Source of the DNA: Rhabdaerophilum sp. SD176
GTDB taxonomy: Bacteria > Pseudomonadota > Alphaproteobacteria > Rhizobiales > Beijerinckiaceae
DNA: 64,000 bases
Direction of reading: 5' to 3'
Assembly: GCF_030143245.1 (NCBI RefSeq)
Contig: NZ_JARJNS010000004.1
Span: 186,001-250,000, forward strand
The notes under the pieces were generated by a model. That model saw nothing but the letters and a program-made list of their open reading frames with translations. It was not told the origin of the DNA and did not search any database. Positions 48,242 through 56,215 of the stretch are shown here, piece after piece. Position 1 is the stretch's first letter, and each line of letters begins with the position of its first letter. The position numbers and the translations under genes are program-made.

Positions 48242-49302
48242 GCGGAAACCTTTCTGGACGTGAGGAAGGGGGCAACCGCCCCGGCAATGATGCGGGCCGT
48301 ATCCGCCCAATCGGGGAGTAACTGCCCGGCGCGATAGGCCTCGTCGGCCAGCCGCGCCCGCAGGGCAGGGTCGGCCATGGCCTGTTCGAGCGCGCCCTGC
48401 AGGGCCCCGGCATCACCCGGAGGCACCTTGAGGCCGGCACCCTCGGGCACGGTATCGCTGGCCGCGCCGCCGGTGGTGGTGACAATAGGCAGTCCGCGCT
48501 GCATCGCCTCGCCGAGCACCATGCCATAGCCCTCGAAGAGCGAGGACATCACAAAGAGATCCGCCTTCTCGTAGAGCGTATCGAGATCGCGTTCGCGGAC
48601 TGCGCCGAGCAGCTGGATCCGGTCAGCGAGGCCCGCCTGGCTGATCTGCTGCTGAAGCGCGTTGACGGTGTCGAGCGCATGGGCAGCTCCGACAATGCGC
48701 AGGTGCCAGCCCCGTTTCTTCAGCCCGGACAGCGCCTCGACCAGCACGGCATAGCCCTTGCGGGGCACGATCGAGCCCACCGCAAGGAGGTTCAGCGCCG
48801 CGTCGCCCGAGCCGGTCGCGCGCGGCTTTCGCGCCGTGCCGGGCATGGCGACCGTCATCTTGCCGGCGGGCACGGCGAAATCCCCCTCGAGGATTTTCGC
48901 CGTCAGCGGCGAGGTCACGACCACATGATCCGCCAGGCTCAGCGCCGTTGCTTCCGAGGCGTGGAGCGCCTGGGCGCGCGCTGCGGAAATGCCGTTTTCC
49001 AGCGCCAGTGGGTGATGGCACAGGGCGATGATCGGCCGGTTGAACGCGCGGATCAGCCCGGCCGGCATCGCGCCATAGGCCAGACCGTCGATCAGCAGCG
49101 GGCAACCGGGCGGCAGCCCCTGCACGATGGCCGCGCAATCGGCGAGATCCGCCTCGGTGGCCATCGGGAATGAACCGGGCAGGGCGACATGCATCGCCTG
49201 CACGCCGTGTTCGGGCAGCAGCCGGATGACCGCGCGGTCATAGCCATAACCGCCCGTGGGCAGGTTCAGGTCGCCGGGGATCAGGAAGGCGATGTCACTC
49301 AT
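48238..49302 (-). CDS. glycosyltransferase family 4 protein
   Basis: 354 aa GT-B fold enzyme. The N-terminal domain opens IAFLIPGDLNLPTGGYGYDRAV; the C-terminal domain has VGSIVPRKGYAVLVEAL near residue 193 and the donor-site Glu in SSLFEGYGMVLGEAMQRGLPIV near residue 255. It should transfer a sugar from a nucleotide donor. Its position between a methyltransferase (4-bp overlap) and the PTPS-like gene (10-bp gap) suggests a small-molecule acceptor rather than a polysaccharide. Confidence 0.9.
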   Translation of the reverse strand: MSDIAFLIPGDLNLPTGGYGYDRAVIRLLPEHGVQAMHVALPGSFPMATEADLADCAAIVQGLPPGCPLLIDGLAYGAMPAGLIRAFNRPIIALCHHPLALENGISAARAQALHASEATALSLADHVVVTSPLTAKILEGDFAVPAGKMTVAMPGTARKPRATGSGDAALNLLAVGSIVPRKGYAVLVEALSGLKKRGWHLRIVGAAHALDTVNALQQQISQAGLADRIQLLGAVRERDLDTLYEKADLFVMSSLFEGYGMVLGEAMQRGLPIVTTTGGAASDTVPEGAGLKVPPGDAGALQGALEQAMADPALRARLADEAYRAGQLLPDWADTARIIAGAVAPFLTSRKVSA

Positions 49303-49312
49303 TGGCCGGGCA

Positions 49313-49714
49313 TCAGGTCAGCGGACCCTCGAACCAGGCGCGCGCGAGATCGGTCTCGTGCAGGGTGACGCGGATCTTCGTCAGGCCCTTGCCATCCTCG
49401 CCCAGCGCGCCGGATTTCGCGGCCTTGGCCATCTCGCCGAAAATATGATGGGCGAGGAATTCCGTCGTCGTCAGCACACCCTTGAACTGCGGCAGCGTAT
49501 CGAGATTCTGGTATTTCAGCGGCTTCAGAACCGCCGCCAGCGTATCGAGCGCCGCGCCGATATCAACGACGACATTCTGTTTCGTCATCGTCTCGCGGAA
49601 AAAGGCGACATCCACAACGAAGGTCGCGCCGTGCATGTTCTGGGCAGGCCCGAAGAACGGGTCAGGCAGCGAATGGCCGATCATGATGCGATCGCGGACT
49701 TCAACGGCAAACAT
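49313..49714 (-). CDS. 6-pyruvoyltetrahydropterin synthase/QueD-like protein with altered active site
   Basis: 133 aa T-fold protein. Family marks are His14 (MIGHSLPD), His28 (QNMHGATF), LTTTEFLAHH and the C-terminal HETDLARAWFEGP. Two usual features are missing: the HGH zinc motif is HGA at 28-30, and there is no Cys anywhere in the protein, so the catalytic Cys of QueD/PTPS is absent. It is therefore neither an ordinary QueD nor PTPS. Ten bases separate it from each neighbour in the operon. Confidence 0.85.
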   Translation of the reverse strand: MFAVEVRDRIMIGHSLPDPFFGPAQNMHGATFVVDVAFFRETMTKQNVVVDIGAALDTLAAVLKPLKYQNLDTLPQFKGVLTTTEFLAHHIFGEMAKAAKSGALGEDGKGLTKIRVTLHETDLARAWFEGPLT

Positions 49715-49724
49715 CGGTCTTTCC

Positions 49725-50702
49725 TCAATAACGGATCAGCGTGGCAAGCCCCGGGGCATCCGCCGCCAGCAGGCGGGGAATGGCCGGAGCCAGGTCGGGG
49801 AAGGGGAGGGTTTCGGTAATCAACGCATCCAGCCTGTCATCGGCCAATAAGCGCAGGGCCGCCTGAAGGCGCGATGAATAGGTCCAGCCACGCGCGGCAT
49901 GCCCGGGCGAGACCGTGCCGACCTGCGACGAGACGAGGCTCACGCGCCCGGCATGGAACAGGCCGCCCAGCGGCGCCTGGACCGGCTTCGCCCCGTACCA
50001 GGACAGCTCGATCACCCGCGCCTCGGGCCCTGCCGCGCCGATGGCCGTGGCAAGCCCGGCCGCGCTGGCGCTCGTATGGAACACGATATCGGCCCCCTTG
50101 GGCGCATGGTCCGGCATCGCGAAATGCGCGCCGAGATGGCCGGCAATGTCGGCCCGCAGCGGGTTGAGATCGACCAGAGTCACCTCGGTGCCGGGCATCC
50201 GCGCGGCAAGGGCGGTCACGAGCAGGCCGACCAGCCCGCCGCCTACCACCACGACGCGGTCCGCCGCCGAAACGCCGGAATCCCAGATTGCGTTCAGCGC
50301 GGTTTCCATGTTTGCGGCCAAAGCCGCCCGGTGCGAAGGCAGGAAATCCGGCACGGGGTTCAGCCACGAGGCGGCGCAGACGAAACGATCCTGATGCGGA
50401 TGCAGCACGAAGACCCGCTTGCCGATCCATTCCGCCGGCCCATCTTCCACCACGCCGATGGCGCAATAGCCGTATTTCACGGGGAAGGGAAAATCGCCCT
50501 CCTGCAGCGGGCAGCGCATGCGGGCCTGCTCTTCCGGCGGCACGAGGCCGGAGGCGACCAGCCGTTCCGTCCCGCGGGACAGGGCGGTGAATTCCGTCCG
50601 CACCAGCGCCTCGCCGGGCTGCAGTGCCGGCAAGGGCAGGATGCGGCGCTCGGCCGTCATCGGCGCGGTGTAGAAGAGGGCGGAGGAAGATGGCCGGGAC
50701 AT
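49725..50702 (-). CDS. medium-chain dehydrogenase, BchC-like, lacking zinc ligands
   Basis: 325 aa. The glycine-rich loop VVVGGGLVGLLVTALA near residue 153 and the Asp in TLVDLNPLRA bind NAD(P). The usual GHE and Cys zinc motifs are replaced (YGYCAIGVVEDG), as in BchC-type and other non-zinc MDR enzymes. TALSRGTERLVASG near residue 38 matches this subgroup. First gene of the PTPS-like, glycosyltransferase and methyltransferase operon. The start at 50702 is a choice; 50735 is open. Confidence 0.82.
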   Translation of the reverse strand: MSRPSSSALFYTAPMTAERRILPLPALQPGEALVRTEFTALSRGTERLVASGLVPPEEQARMRCPLQEGDFPFPVKYGYCAIGVVEDGPAEWIGKRVFVLHPHQDRFVCAASWLNPVPDFLPSHRAALAANMETALNAIWDSGVSAADRVVVVGGGLVGLLVTALAARMPGTEVTLVDLNPLRADIAGHLGAHFAMPDHAPKGADIVFHTSASAAGLATAIGAAGPEARVIELSWYGAKPVQAPLGGLFHAGRVSLVSSQVGTVSPGHAARGWTYSSRLQAALRLLADDRLDALITETLPFPDLAPAIPRLLAADAPGLATLIRY

Positions 50703-50843
50703 GAGAGTTCTGGTTTGCTTTCGTTCAGCTTCCATCCGCGATATCGCACGGACAGACAGTCCGACCGAGCCATTTCATGCAAAGGTGCATGTGGCAAGGC
50801 CGGATGCGAAAGAGCAGACGTAACGCGAAAGGCCTCGCTGACC

Positions 50844-52634
50844 ATGCCCCCGGAGACGAATGCGCCCCGCATCGCCATCCCCCTCACGCCGACCGGCACC
50901 CAGAGCGCGGAGGCTTTGACCTATCGCCGCGTGATTGTCGGCGGCCTGAATGTCGCGCTTTATGTCGCGCTGCTCTATTGGGCCGGCTCGATCCTCGGCG
51001 CCGGCGGCTGGAGCGTCGTCGATATCCTGCTCTTCATCTGCATGGTCTTCGGGACGCCCTGGGCGGTGCTCGGCTTCTGGAATGCCGTGCTCGGCCTCTG
51101 GCTGCTTCATGGCCGACGTGATCCCATGCGCGAAGTGGCCCCCTTCGCCGATCTGCCCGATCCGGAGATGCCGGTCACCCTGAAGACCGCGATTTTCATG
51201 ACCCTCCGCAACGAGGACCCCGCCCGCGCCCTGCACCGGATGAAGCTGATCAAGGCCGAACTCGATGCCACCCCGGCGGCGGATCGATTCGCCTATTTCC
51301 TCCTCTCCGACACCAACCGCGAGGATGTCGCCGCCGAGGAAGAGGCCGGGTTTGCCCGTTGGAAGGAAGAGGCAGGGCCGGACGCCCCGATCACCTATCG
51401 CCGCCGGCAGGAGAATACCGGCTTCAAGGCCGGCAATGTCCGCGATTTCCTCGAGACATGGGGCGCGGATTTCGACCTGATGCTGCCGCTCGATGCCGAC
51501 AGCCTGATGGATGCGCGCACCATTCTGCATCATGTCCGGATCATGCAGGCCAACCCCAAGCTCGGCATCCTGCAGAGCCTCGTCGTCGGCATGCCGTCGA
51601 AATCGGCCTTCGCCCGCATCTTCCAGTTCGGGATGCGTCAGGGCATGCGCGCCTATACGATGGGACAGGCCTGGTGGGTGGGCGAATGCGGCCCGTTCTG
51701 GGGCCATAACGCACTGGCCCGCATCGCCCCCTTCCGAGACGAATGCCACCTGCCCGTGCTGCTGGGCAAGCCGCCCTTCGGCGGGCATATCCTCAGCCAT
51801 GACCAGGTGGAAGCCACGCTGATGCGCCGTGCCGGCTACGAGGTCCGGGTCATGCCGGAAGAGGGCGGTTCCTGGGAGGAAAACCCGCCGACCCTGCTCG
51901 AATTCATGAAGCGCAATACCCGCTGGTGCCAGGGCAACCTGCAGTACTTCAAGCTCCTCGACCTGCCGGGCCTCTATGCCGTCAGCCGCTTCCAGCTGAT
52001 CTGGGCCATCCTGATGTTCCTCGGCATTCCCGCCTGGACGCTGATGCTGCCGCTGGCCGCGCTGAAGCCCTTCGATGGCGAGAGCCTCGCGCTGTTCCCC
52101 GTCGCCTCGGCGCTGACGCTCTATATCCTGTTCACGGTCATGAACCTGATGCCGAAAATCGCCGGGCTGATCGACATCATGCTCACTCCGGGCGGTACGG
52201 CGCGCTATGGCGGCACCGGCAAATTCCTCTTCGCCGGCATCACCGAGATCCTTTTCGCCTGGGTCCTCGGCGCTGCGGACACGTTCAAGACCACGATCTT
52301 CATTCTCGGCCTGCTGATCGGCAAATCGGTTACCTGGGGTGGTCAGGCGCGCGATGCCCATGGCGTGCCGTGGGATATCGCGGCCTCCAACCTCTGGCCG
52401 CAGACGCTGTTCGGCTTCGTGGTGGTCGGGCTCATGGCTGTCACCTCGATCGAATTCGCGCTCTGGTCGCTGCCGCTGACCTTCGGCTTCCTCGTGGCCA
52501 TTCCCTTCGCGGTCTGGAGCGCCGATCCCGGACTTGGCGAGACCCTGACCCGCAAGGGCCTCTATGCCATTCCCGAGGAAATCGAGAAGCCCGAAATCGT
52601 CCTGAAGGCCCAGAGCCAGGGGAGCGCCGCGTGA
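50844..52634 (+). CDS. opgH: glucan biosynthesis glucosyltransferase OpgH (MdoH)
   Basis: 596 aa, shorter than the enterobacterial enzyme. Membrane helices flank a cytosolic GT2 domain (about 95-350) with DADSLM near residue 221, ECGPFWGHNALARI near residue 281, HDQVEATLMRRAG and RNTRWCQGN. It polymerises UDP-glucose to beta-1,2 glucan and exports it to the periplasm. The partner opgG is not in the window. The next gene starts within its stop (GTGA), so it is coupled to an FkbM methyltransferase. Confidence 0.92.
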   Translation: MPPETNAPRIAIPLTPTGTQSAEALTYRRVIVGGLNVALYVALLYWAGSILGAGGWSVVDILLFICMVFGTPWAVLGFWNAVLGLWLLHGRRDPMREVAPFADLPDPEMPVTLKTAIFMTLRNEDPARALHRMKLIKAELDATPAADRFAYFLLSDTNREDVAAEEEAGFARWKEEAGPDAPITYRRRQENTGFKAGNVRDFLETWGADFDLMLPLDADSLMDARTILHHVRIMQANPKLGILQSLVVGMPSKSAFARIFQFGMRQGMRAYTMGQAWWVGECGPFWGHNALARIAPFRDECHLPVLLGKPPFGGHILSHDQVEATLMRRAGYEVRVMPEEGGSWEENPPTLLEFMKRNTRWCQGNLQYFKLLDLPGLYAVSRFQLIWAILMFLGIPAWTLMLPLAALKPFDGESLALFPVASALTLYILFTVMNLMPKIAGLIDIMLTPGGTARYGGTGKFLFAGITEILFAWVLGAADTFKTTIFILGLLIGKSVTWGGQARDAHGVPWDIAASNLWPQTLFGFVVVGLMAVTSIEFALWSLPLTFGFLVAIPFAVWSADPGLGETLTRKGLYAIPEEIEKPEIVLKAQSQGSAA

Positions 52635-53401
52635 GCCTGCCTCCGGAACAGATTTCCGCCCTTTCCACACGCTGGCCGGGCCTCCGCCGCTCCTTCGAGG
52701 TCTATTACGGTGACGCCCCGCGCGACGCGGCGATGGACGCGCTCTATGCCCGCTTCGTGAAGCCGGGCGGCCTTGCCTTCGATATCGGCAGCCATGTGGG
52801 CGACAGGATCGGCGCCTTCCGCCGCGTCGGCGCCCGTGTCGTCGCGCTCGAACCGCAGCCGGATTGCGCGGCGGCCATCCGCGAGATCTATCGCGCGGAC
52901 GAAGGGGTTGCCCTTGTCGAGGCGGCCTGCGGGCCTGAGCCCGGCCGGCTGACCCTGCATGTCAATTCCGCCAACCCCACCGTCACCACGGCCTCGACGG
53001 ATTTCGTGAAGGCGGCTGATGGCGCCGAGGGCTGGGAGGGGCAGGTCTGGGACCGCGCCATCGAGGTCCCGGTGACGACGCTCGACAACCTGATCGCGGC
53101 GCATGGCATGCCGGATTTCGTGAAAATCGATGTCGAGGGCTTCGAAGCCGATGTCCTTTCGGGGTTGACCCACCCCGTCCGGGCCCTGTCGTTCGAATTC
53201 ACGACGATCCAGCGCGATATTGCCGGCAAGTGCATTGCGCTTCTGGCCGCGCTCCGGCCCTACCGCTTCAACATCGCGCTCGGCGAGAGCCAGCAGCTTC
53301 ATTTCGACGAGCCCATTTCCGCCGGCGACATGGCTGCCCATATCCTGTCCTTGCCGCATGCGGCCAATTCGGGGGATGTCTATGCGACATTTCGTGGCTG
53401 A
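52631..53401 (+). CDS. FkbM family methyltransferase
   Basis: 256 aa with GTG start overlapping the opgH stop. SAM motif I is FDIGSHVGDRIGAFRR near residue 45, ALEPQPDCAAAI follows, and FVKIDVEGFEADVLSGL near residue 160 is the FkbM signature. These enzymes O-methylate sugars or small molecules. Coupling to opgH suggests the glucan or a precursor as target, an inference. The next gene begins inside its end. Confidence 0.9.
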   Translation: MSLPPEQISALSTRWPGLRRSFEVYYGDAPRDAAMDALYARFVKPGGLAFDIGSHVGDRIGAFRRVGARVVALEPQPDCAAAIREIYRADEGVALVEAACGPEPGRLTLHVNSANPTVTTASTDFVKAADGAEGWEGQVWDRAIEVPVTTLDNLIAAHGMPDFVKIDVEGFEADVLSGLTHPVRALSFEFTTIQRDIAGKCIALLAALRPYRFNIALGESQQLHFDEPISAGDMAAHILSLPHAANSGDVYATFRG

Positions 53402-54398
53402 ACCCGGGCGCCTGCTGCCGGCCCTGCTGCTGACCCTGGGGGTTTTCATGTGCTCGTCCGAAATCAGTCAGGCCCAGAATGCCGGGGCGCCCGACCAGAC
53501 CGTCCTCGGCGCCCATAACAAGAAGCCACCGAGCCTGACGGTGAAGGTCGAGAACCATTCCGAGCCGGAAGTCTGCGCCGAGAAGGACAATATCGACATC
53601 CGGTTCATCAATCCGGAGGTTCGCAGCTTCCGCGTGCAGGCCGTCCACCCGGCCTATATCGCCACGCTGAAAGAAGATCTCGCCCTGCCGGATTTCACCG
53701 ATTGCGACATGTCCGGTGATCCCGTCTTCAACCCCGGCCAGCCGCGGCAGGTCACGCTCTACGAAACGCCGTGGATCTCGATTGTCGGGCAGGTCTATCC
53801 GAGCTTCTGGCGGCCGGCTGACGTGCCGGTGCGCGTGGGCGACCGCGTTGAGAACGGCCTCCACCTCATCCAGGTCTACCAGCGCATCGGCCAGCGCATG
53901 GAAGAGATGCTGGTCGTCTATCCGCCGGACGGCTACTGGCGTGCCCGGCCCCTGCCGCCGGCCCATATGGGCTGGACCGCCTATGGCTCCAGCTTCATGA
54001 TCGGGCCGGTGACGATGGAGGGCCGCCCGGTCGTGGCGCTGAAGGAGATCCGCTTCGATCCCGAGACCATGACCTTCCATTTCCCCTTCCGCGATGGCGG
54101 CGAGGGCAGCCTGAAGCTCGACAAGCTCGACAAGGATCATATCAGCCTCGAGGTCCGGCTCTCCGGCAACCTGCCGAAGGACAAGCCCTTCGCGGCCCTC
54201 CGCTCGATGTATGTGACCGACATCAACAATGATGTCTCGCGCGTCGCCTTCCGTCAGGCCGGCAAGACCCGCTGGGGCGAGGAGCATGTGCTCGACTACA
54301 AGGGCGGTGAGGCGAACGAGTTCTGGGCCGGCCGTTACTGGCCGTCGCGGCACAACATGTCTTCTCCGGACATGACCTTCTCGCGCTTCGGGAAATAG
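53382..54398 (+). CDS. exported protein of unknown function
   Basis: 338 aa. A signal peptide (GRLLPALLLTLGVFMC, then ISQAQ) precedes a soluble mature protein rich in beta-strand-like segments with WISIVGQVYPSFWRPADV near residue 127. No known enzyme motif is seen. Two Cys after the signal (EVCAEKD and TDCDMSG) could form a disulfide. It overlaps the FkbM gene by 20 bp and has GGGGGA in front of its ATG, so the three genes opgH-fkbM-this are one operon. Perhaps periplasmic and involved with the glucan; no direct evidence. Confidence 0.8.
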   Translation: MRHFVAEPGRLLPALLLTLGVFMCSSEISQAQNAGAPDQTVLGAHNKKPPSLTVKVENHSEPEVCAEKDNIDIRFINPEVRSFRVQAVHPAYIATLKEDLALPDFTDCDMSGDPVFNPGQPRQVTLYETPWISIVGQVYPSFWRPADVPVRVGDRVENGLHLIQVYQRIGQRMEEMLVVYPPDGYWRARPLPPAHMGWTAYGSSFMIGPVTMEGRPVVALKEIRFDPETMTFHFPFRDGGEGSLKLDKLDKDHISLEVRLSGNLPKDKPFAALRSMYVTDINNDVSRVAFRQAGKTRWGEEHVLDYKGGEANEFWAGRYWPSRHNMSSPDMTFSRFGK

Positions 54399-54414
54399 GC
54401 CGGAACGCATCACG

Positions 54415-54446
54415 ACAAGGCCTGACCACTCGGTCAGGCCTTGTCT
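54415..54446. terminator. terminator after the opgH operon
   Basis: Fourteen-bp arms GACAAGGCCTGACC and GGTCAGGCCTTGTC around ACTC. Followed by TTAT. As the next gene is convergent it may serve both. The CCTGACC..GGTCAGG core is shared with 6668-6695. Confidence 0.8.
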
Positions 54447-54465
54447 TATGGATGGGACAAGGCTC

Positions 54466-55269
54466 TCACGCCGCGAGCAGGACGCTCCGCATCGAGATCG
54501 AGCCGAGATCGAAGCCCTCCGCGAAGAAGCTCGGTTTGTCCGCCTCCTCGGCGGCGCCGAGCGTGTAGAGCAGCGGCAGGAAATGCTCGATCGTCGGATG
54601 GGCGATCCGCGTCAACGGATCGCGTGGGTCGATCTCCGCCAAAGCCGCATAATCGCGGCGCTCGATAGCCGAGGCAATGCGCCCGTCGAATTCCCGCGCC
54701 CAGTCAAACGCATCGACGCCATAGCGCATCGCGGGCAGGTTGTGCACCGCATTGCCGGACCCGACGATCAGCACGCCCTTGCGGCGCAGGGCGCGCAGGT
54801 CCCGCGCCAGGGCCATATGGTCCTTCAGCGGCCGCGAGAGATCGAGCGAGAGCTGGTAGACCGGCACGTCGGCTTTCGGGAACATGCGCAGCAAGACGCA
54901 CCAGGCACCATGGTCGAGACCCCATTCGAGATCAGCCTCGGCATGATGGTCGCGCAGGAGTTCCAGCGTGGCCGCCGCCGCATCCGGCGCGCCGGGCGCG
55001 GGATACTGCGCCTCGTGCAGGGCGCGCGGGAAGCCGCCGAAATCATGGATCGTGCGCGGCTTGCGGCCGATATGCACGAGGCTGACGCCACGCGTCATCC
55101 AATGGGCGGAAATCACGAGGATGGCCGTGGGGGCGGGCAGGCTTGCGCCCATCTCGCCCCAGGCTTTCGAGAACGCGCTGTCCTCGATGGCATGCATCGG
55201 CGAGCCATGGCCGATGAACAGAACCGGCATGGCCGGCGTTTCGGGGAGGGAAGAAAGGGTGAGTGTCAT
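54466..55269 (-). CDS. ygiD: 4,5-DOPA dioxygenase extradiol family protein (YgiD-like)
   Basis: 267 aa LigB-fold ring-opening dioxygenase. Metal ligands are His in FIGHGSPMHA near residue 20 and SAHWMTRG near residue 55, with GSGNAVHNLPA near residue 167. Homologs open catechol rings of DOPA-like compounds, though the natural substrate is often unknown. Single gene, possibly cotranscribed with 55301-56077. Confidence 0.9.
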   Translation of the reverse strand: MTLTLSSLPETPAMPVLFIGHGSPMHAIEDSAFSKAWGEMGASLPAPTAILVISAHWMTRGVSLVHIGRKPRTIHDFGGFPRALHEAQYPAPGAPDAAAATLELLRDHHAEADLEWGLDHGAWCVLLRMFPKADVPVYQLSLDLSRPLKDHMALARDLRALRRKGVLIVGSGNAVHNLPAMRYGVDAFDWAREFDGRIASAIERRDYAALAEIDPRDPLTRIAHPTIEHFLPLLYTLGAAEEADKPSFFAEGFDLGSISMRSVLLAA

Positions 55270-55300
55270 CCCCCCAAGATAGTTTGCGTTACAGCAAAAA

Positions 55301-56077
55301 TCACCGGCCGATCATCACCTGAATTGCCGGTTTCGTTGGCAAATTTGCACGCGAGTAGACCGCGCTGTCGCTGGCCAGCGGTTCGACCGGGTAACGCGTT
55401 CCGATATGCGAGAGAAAGCGCTGCAGCGAATATTCTGTGATGAAATGCATCGGGAGCACCACTTTCGGCTGCAATTGCGTGATCACCTCGACAATCCCGT
55501 CGAGATCCAGCGTCCAGGAGCCATCCACGGCCGCCATCAGGATATCGACCTGACCGATCGCCTTGAGATGGTCCGGCGTCAGCGTGTGATGGAGATGGCC
55601 GAGATGCGCGATGCACAGGCCGCCAACCTCGAAGATGAAGATCGAATTGCCGGAGAATTCGGTCGCGCCGCCATCGCGGATGTTCGTGGGCACATTGCGG
55701 ACGCGCATGTCGCGTTCCTGGATATCGAAGGACGGCGTGCGCCCCTGATGCGCCCAGCCGCGCAGGACATGGCGGATCGCCGGGTCTGGCCGGTAGGTGA
55801 AGTGGCTCGAATGGGCGTGGTTCATCGTTGCGATGGTCGGCAGGAAAGGGGGCCGGAAGTAATCACTGTAATCGGTCGCCGCCGTCACGCCCTGCGGGCT
55901 CTCGATCGTGAAGGTGGAATGGCCGACATAGGTGATCCGCACTTCGCCGTTCTGGAGCGCCGCGAGGGAAATGGGCGTGCCATCCGGCGTGCGGGCGATG
56001 GGGCCGAGGCAGGCTTCGGCAAGGGCGGGCAGGGCCGAGACCAGCAGCCAGGCGGCAAAAACGAGAGGGCGCAGCAT
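55301..56077 (-). CDS. exported metallo-beta-lactamase-fold hydrolase
   Basis: 258 aa. A signal peptide (VFAAWLLVSALPALAEA) is followed by an MBL domain: YVGHSTFTIESPQGV near residue 49, MNHAHSSHFT near residue 85 in the place of HxHxDH, and IAHLGHLHHTL near residue 155. The absence of the usual Asp in the second motif is odd (Ser-Ser-His). It resembles UlaG-like L-ascorbate-6-phosphate lactonases in layout. Function unknown. It starts 139 bp before the divergent aminotransferase. Confidence 0.82.
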   Translation of the reverse strand: MLRPLVFAAWLLVSALPALAEACLGPIARTPDGTPISLAALQNGEVRITYVGHSTFTIESPQGVTAATDYSDYFRPPFLPTIATMNHAHSSHFTYRPDPAIRHVLRGWAHQGRTPSFDIQERDMRVRNVPTNIRDGGATEFSGNSIFIFEVGGLCIAHLGHLHHTLTPDHLKAIGQVDILMAAVDGSWTLDLDGIVEVITQLQPKVVLPMHFITEYSLQRFLSHIGTRYPVEPLASDSAVYSRANLPTKPAIQVMIGR

Positions 56078-56215
56078 GGGACGTCTCCTTCTCTATCCAT
56101 CGAACATGGCATGGACGCGCGTTCCGTCAATGCGGCATGGCATGCAAGTGCGAAGCCAGCCCTTGCACCGCCGCCATGGCCGGCTAAGGTCGCCGGGATT
56201 TACCGAGGATCCTCC

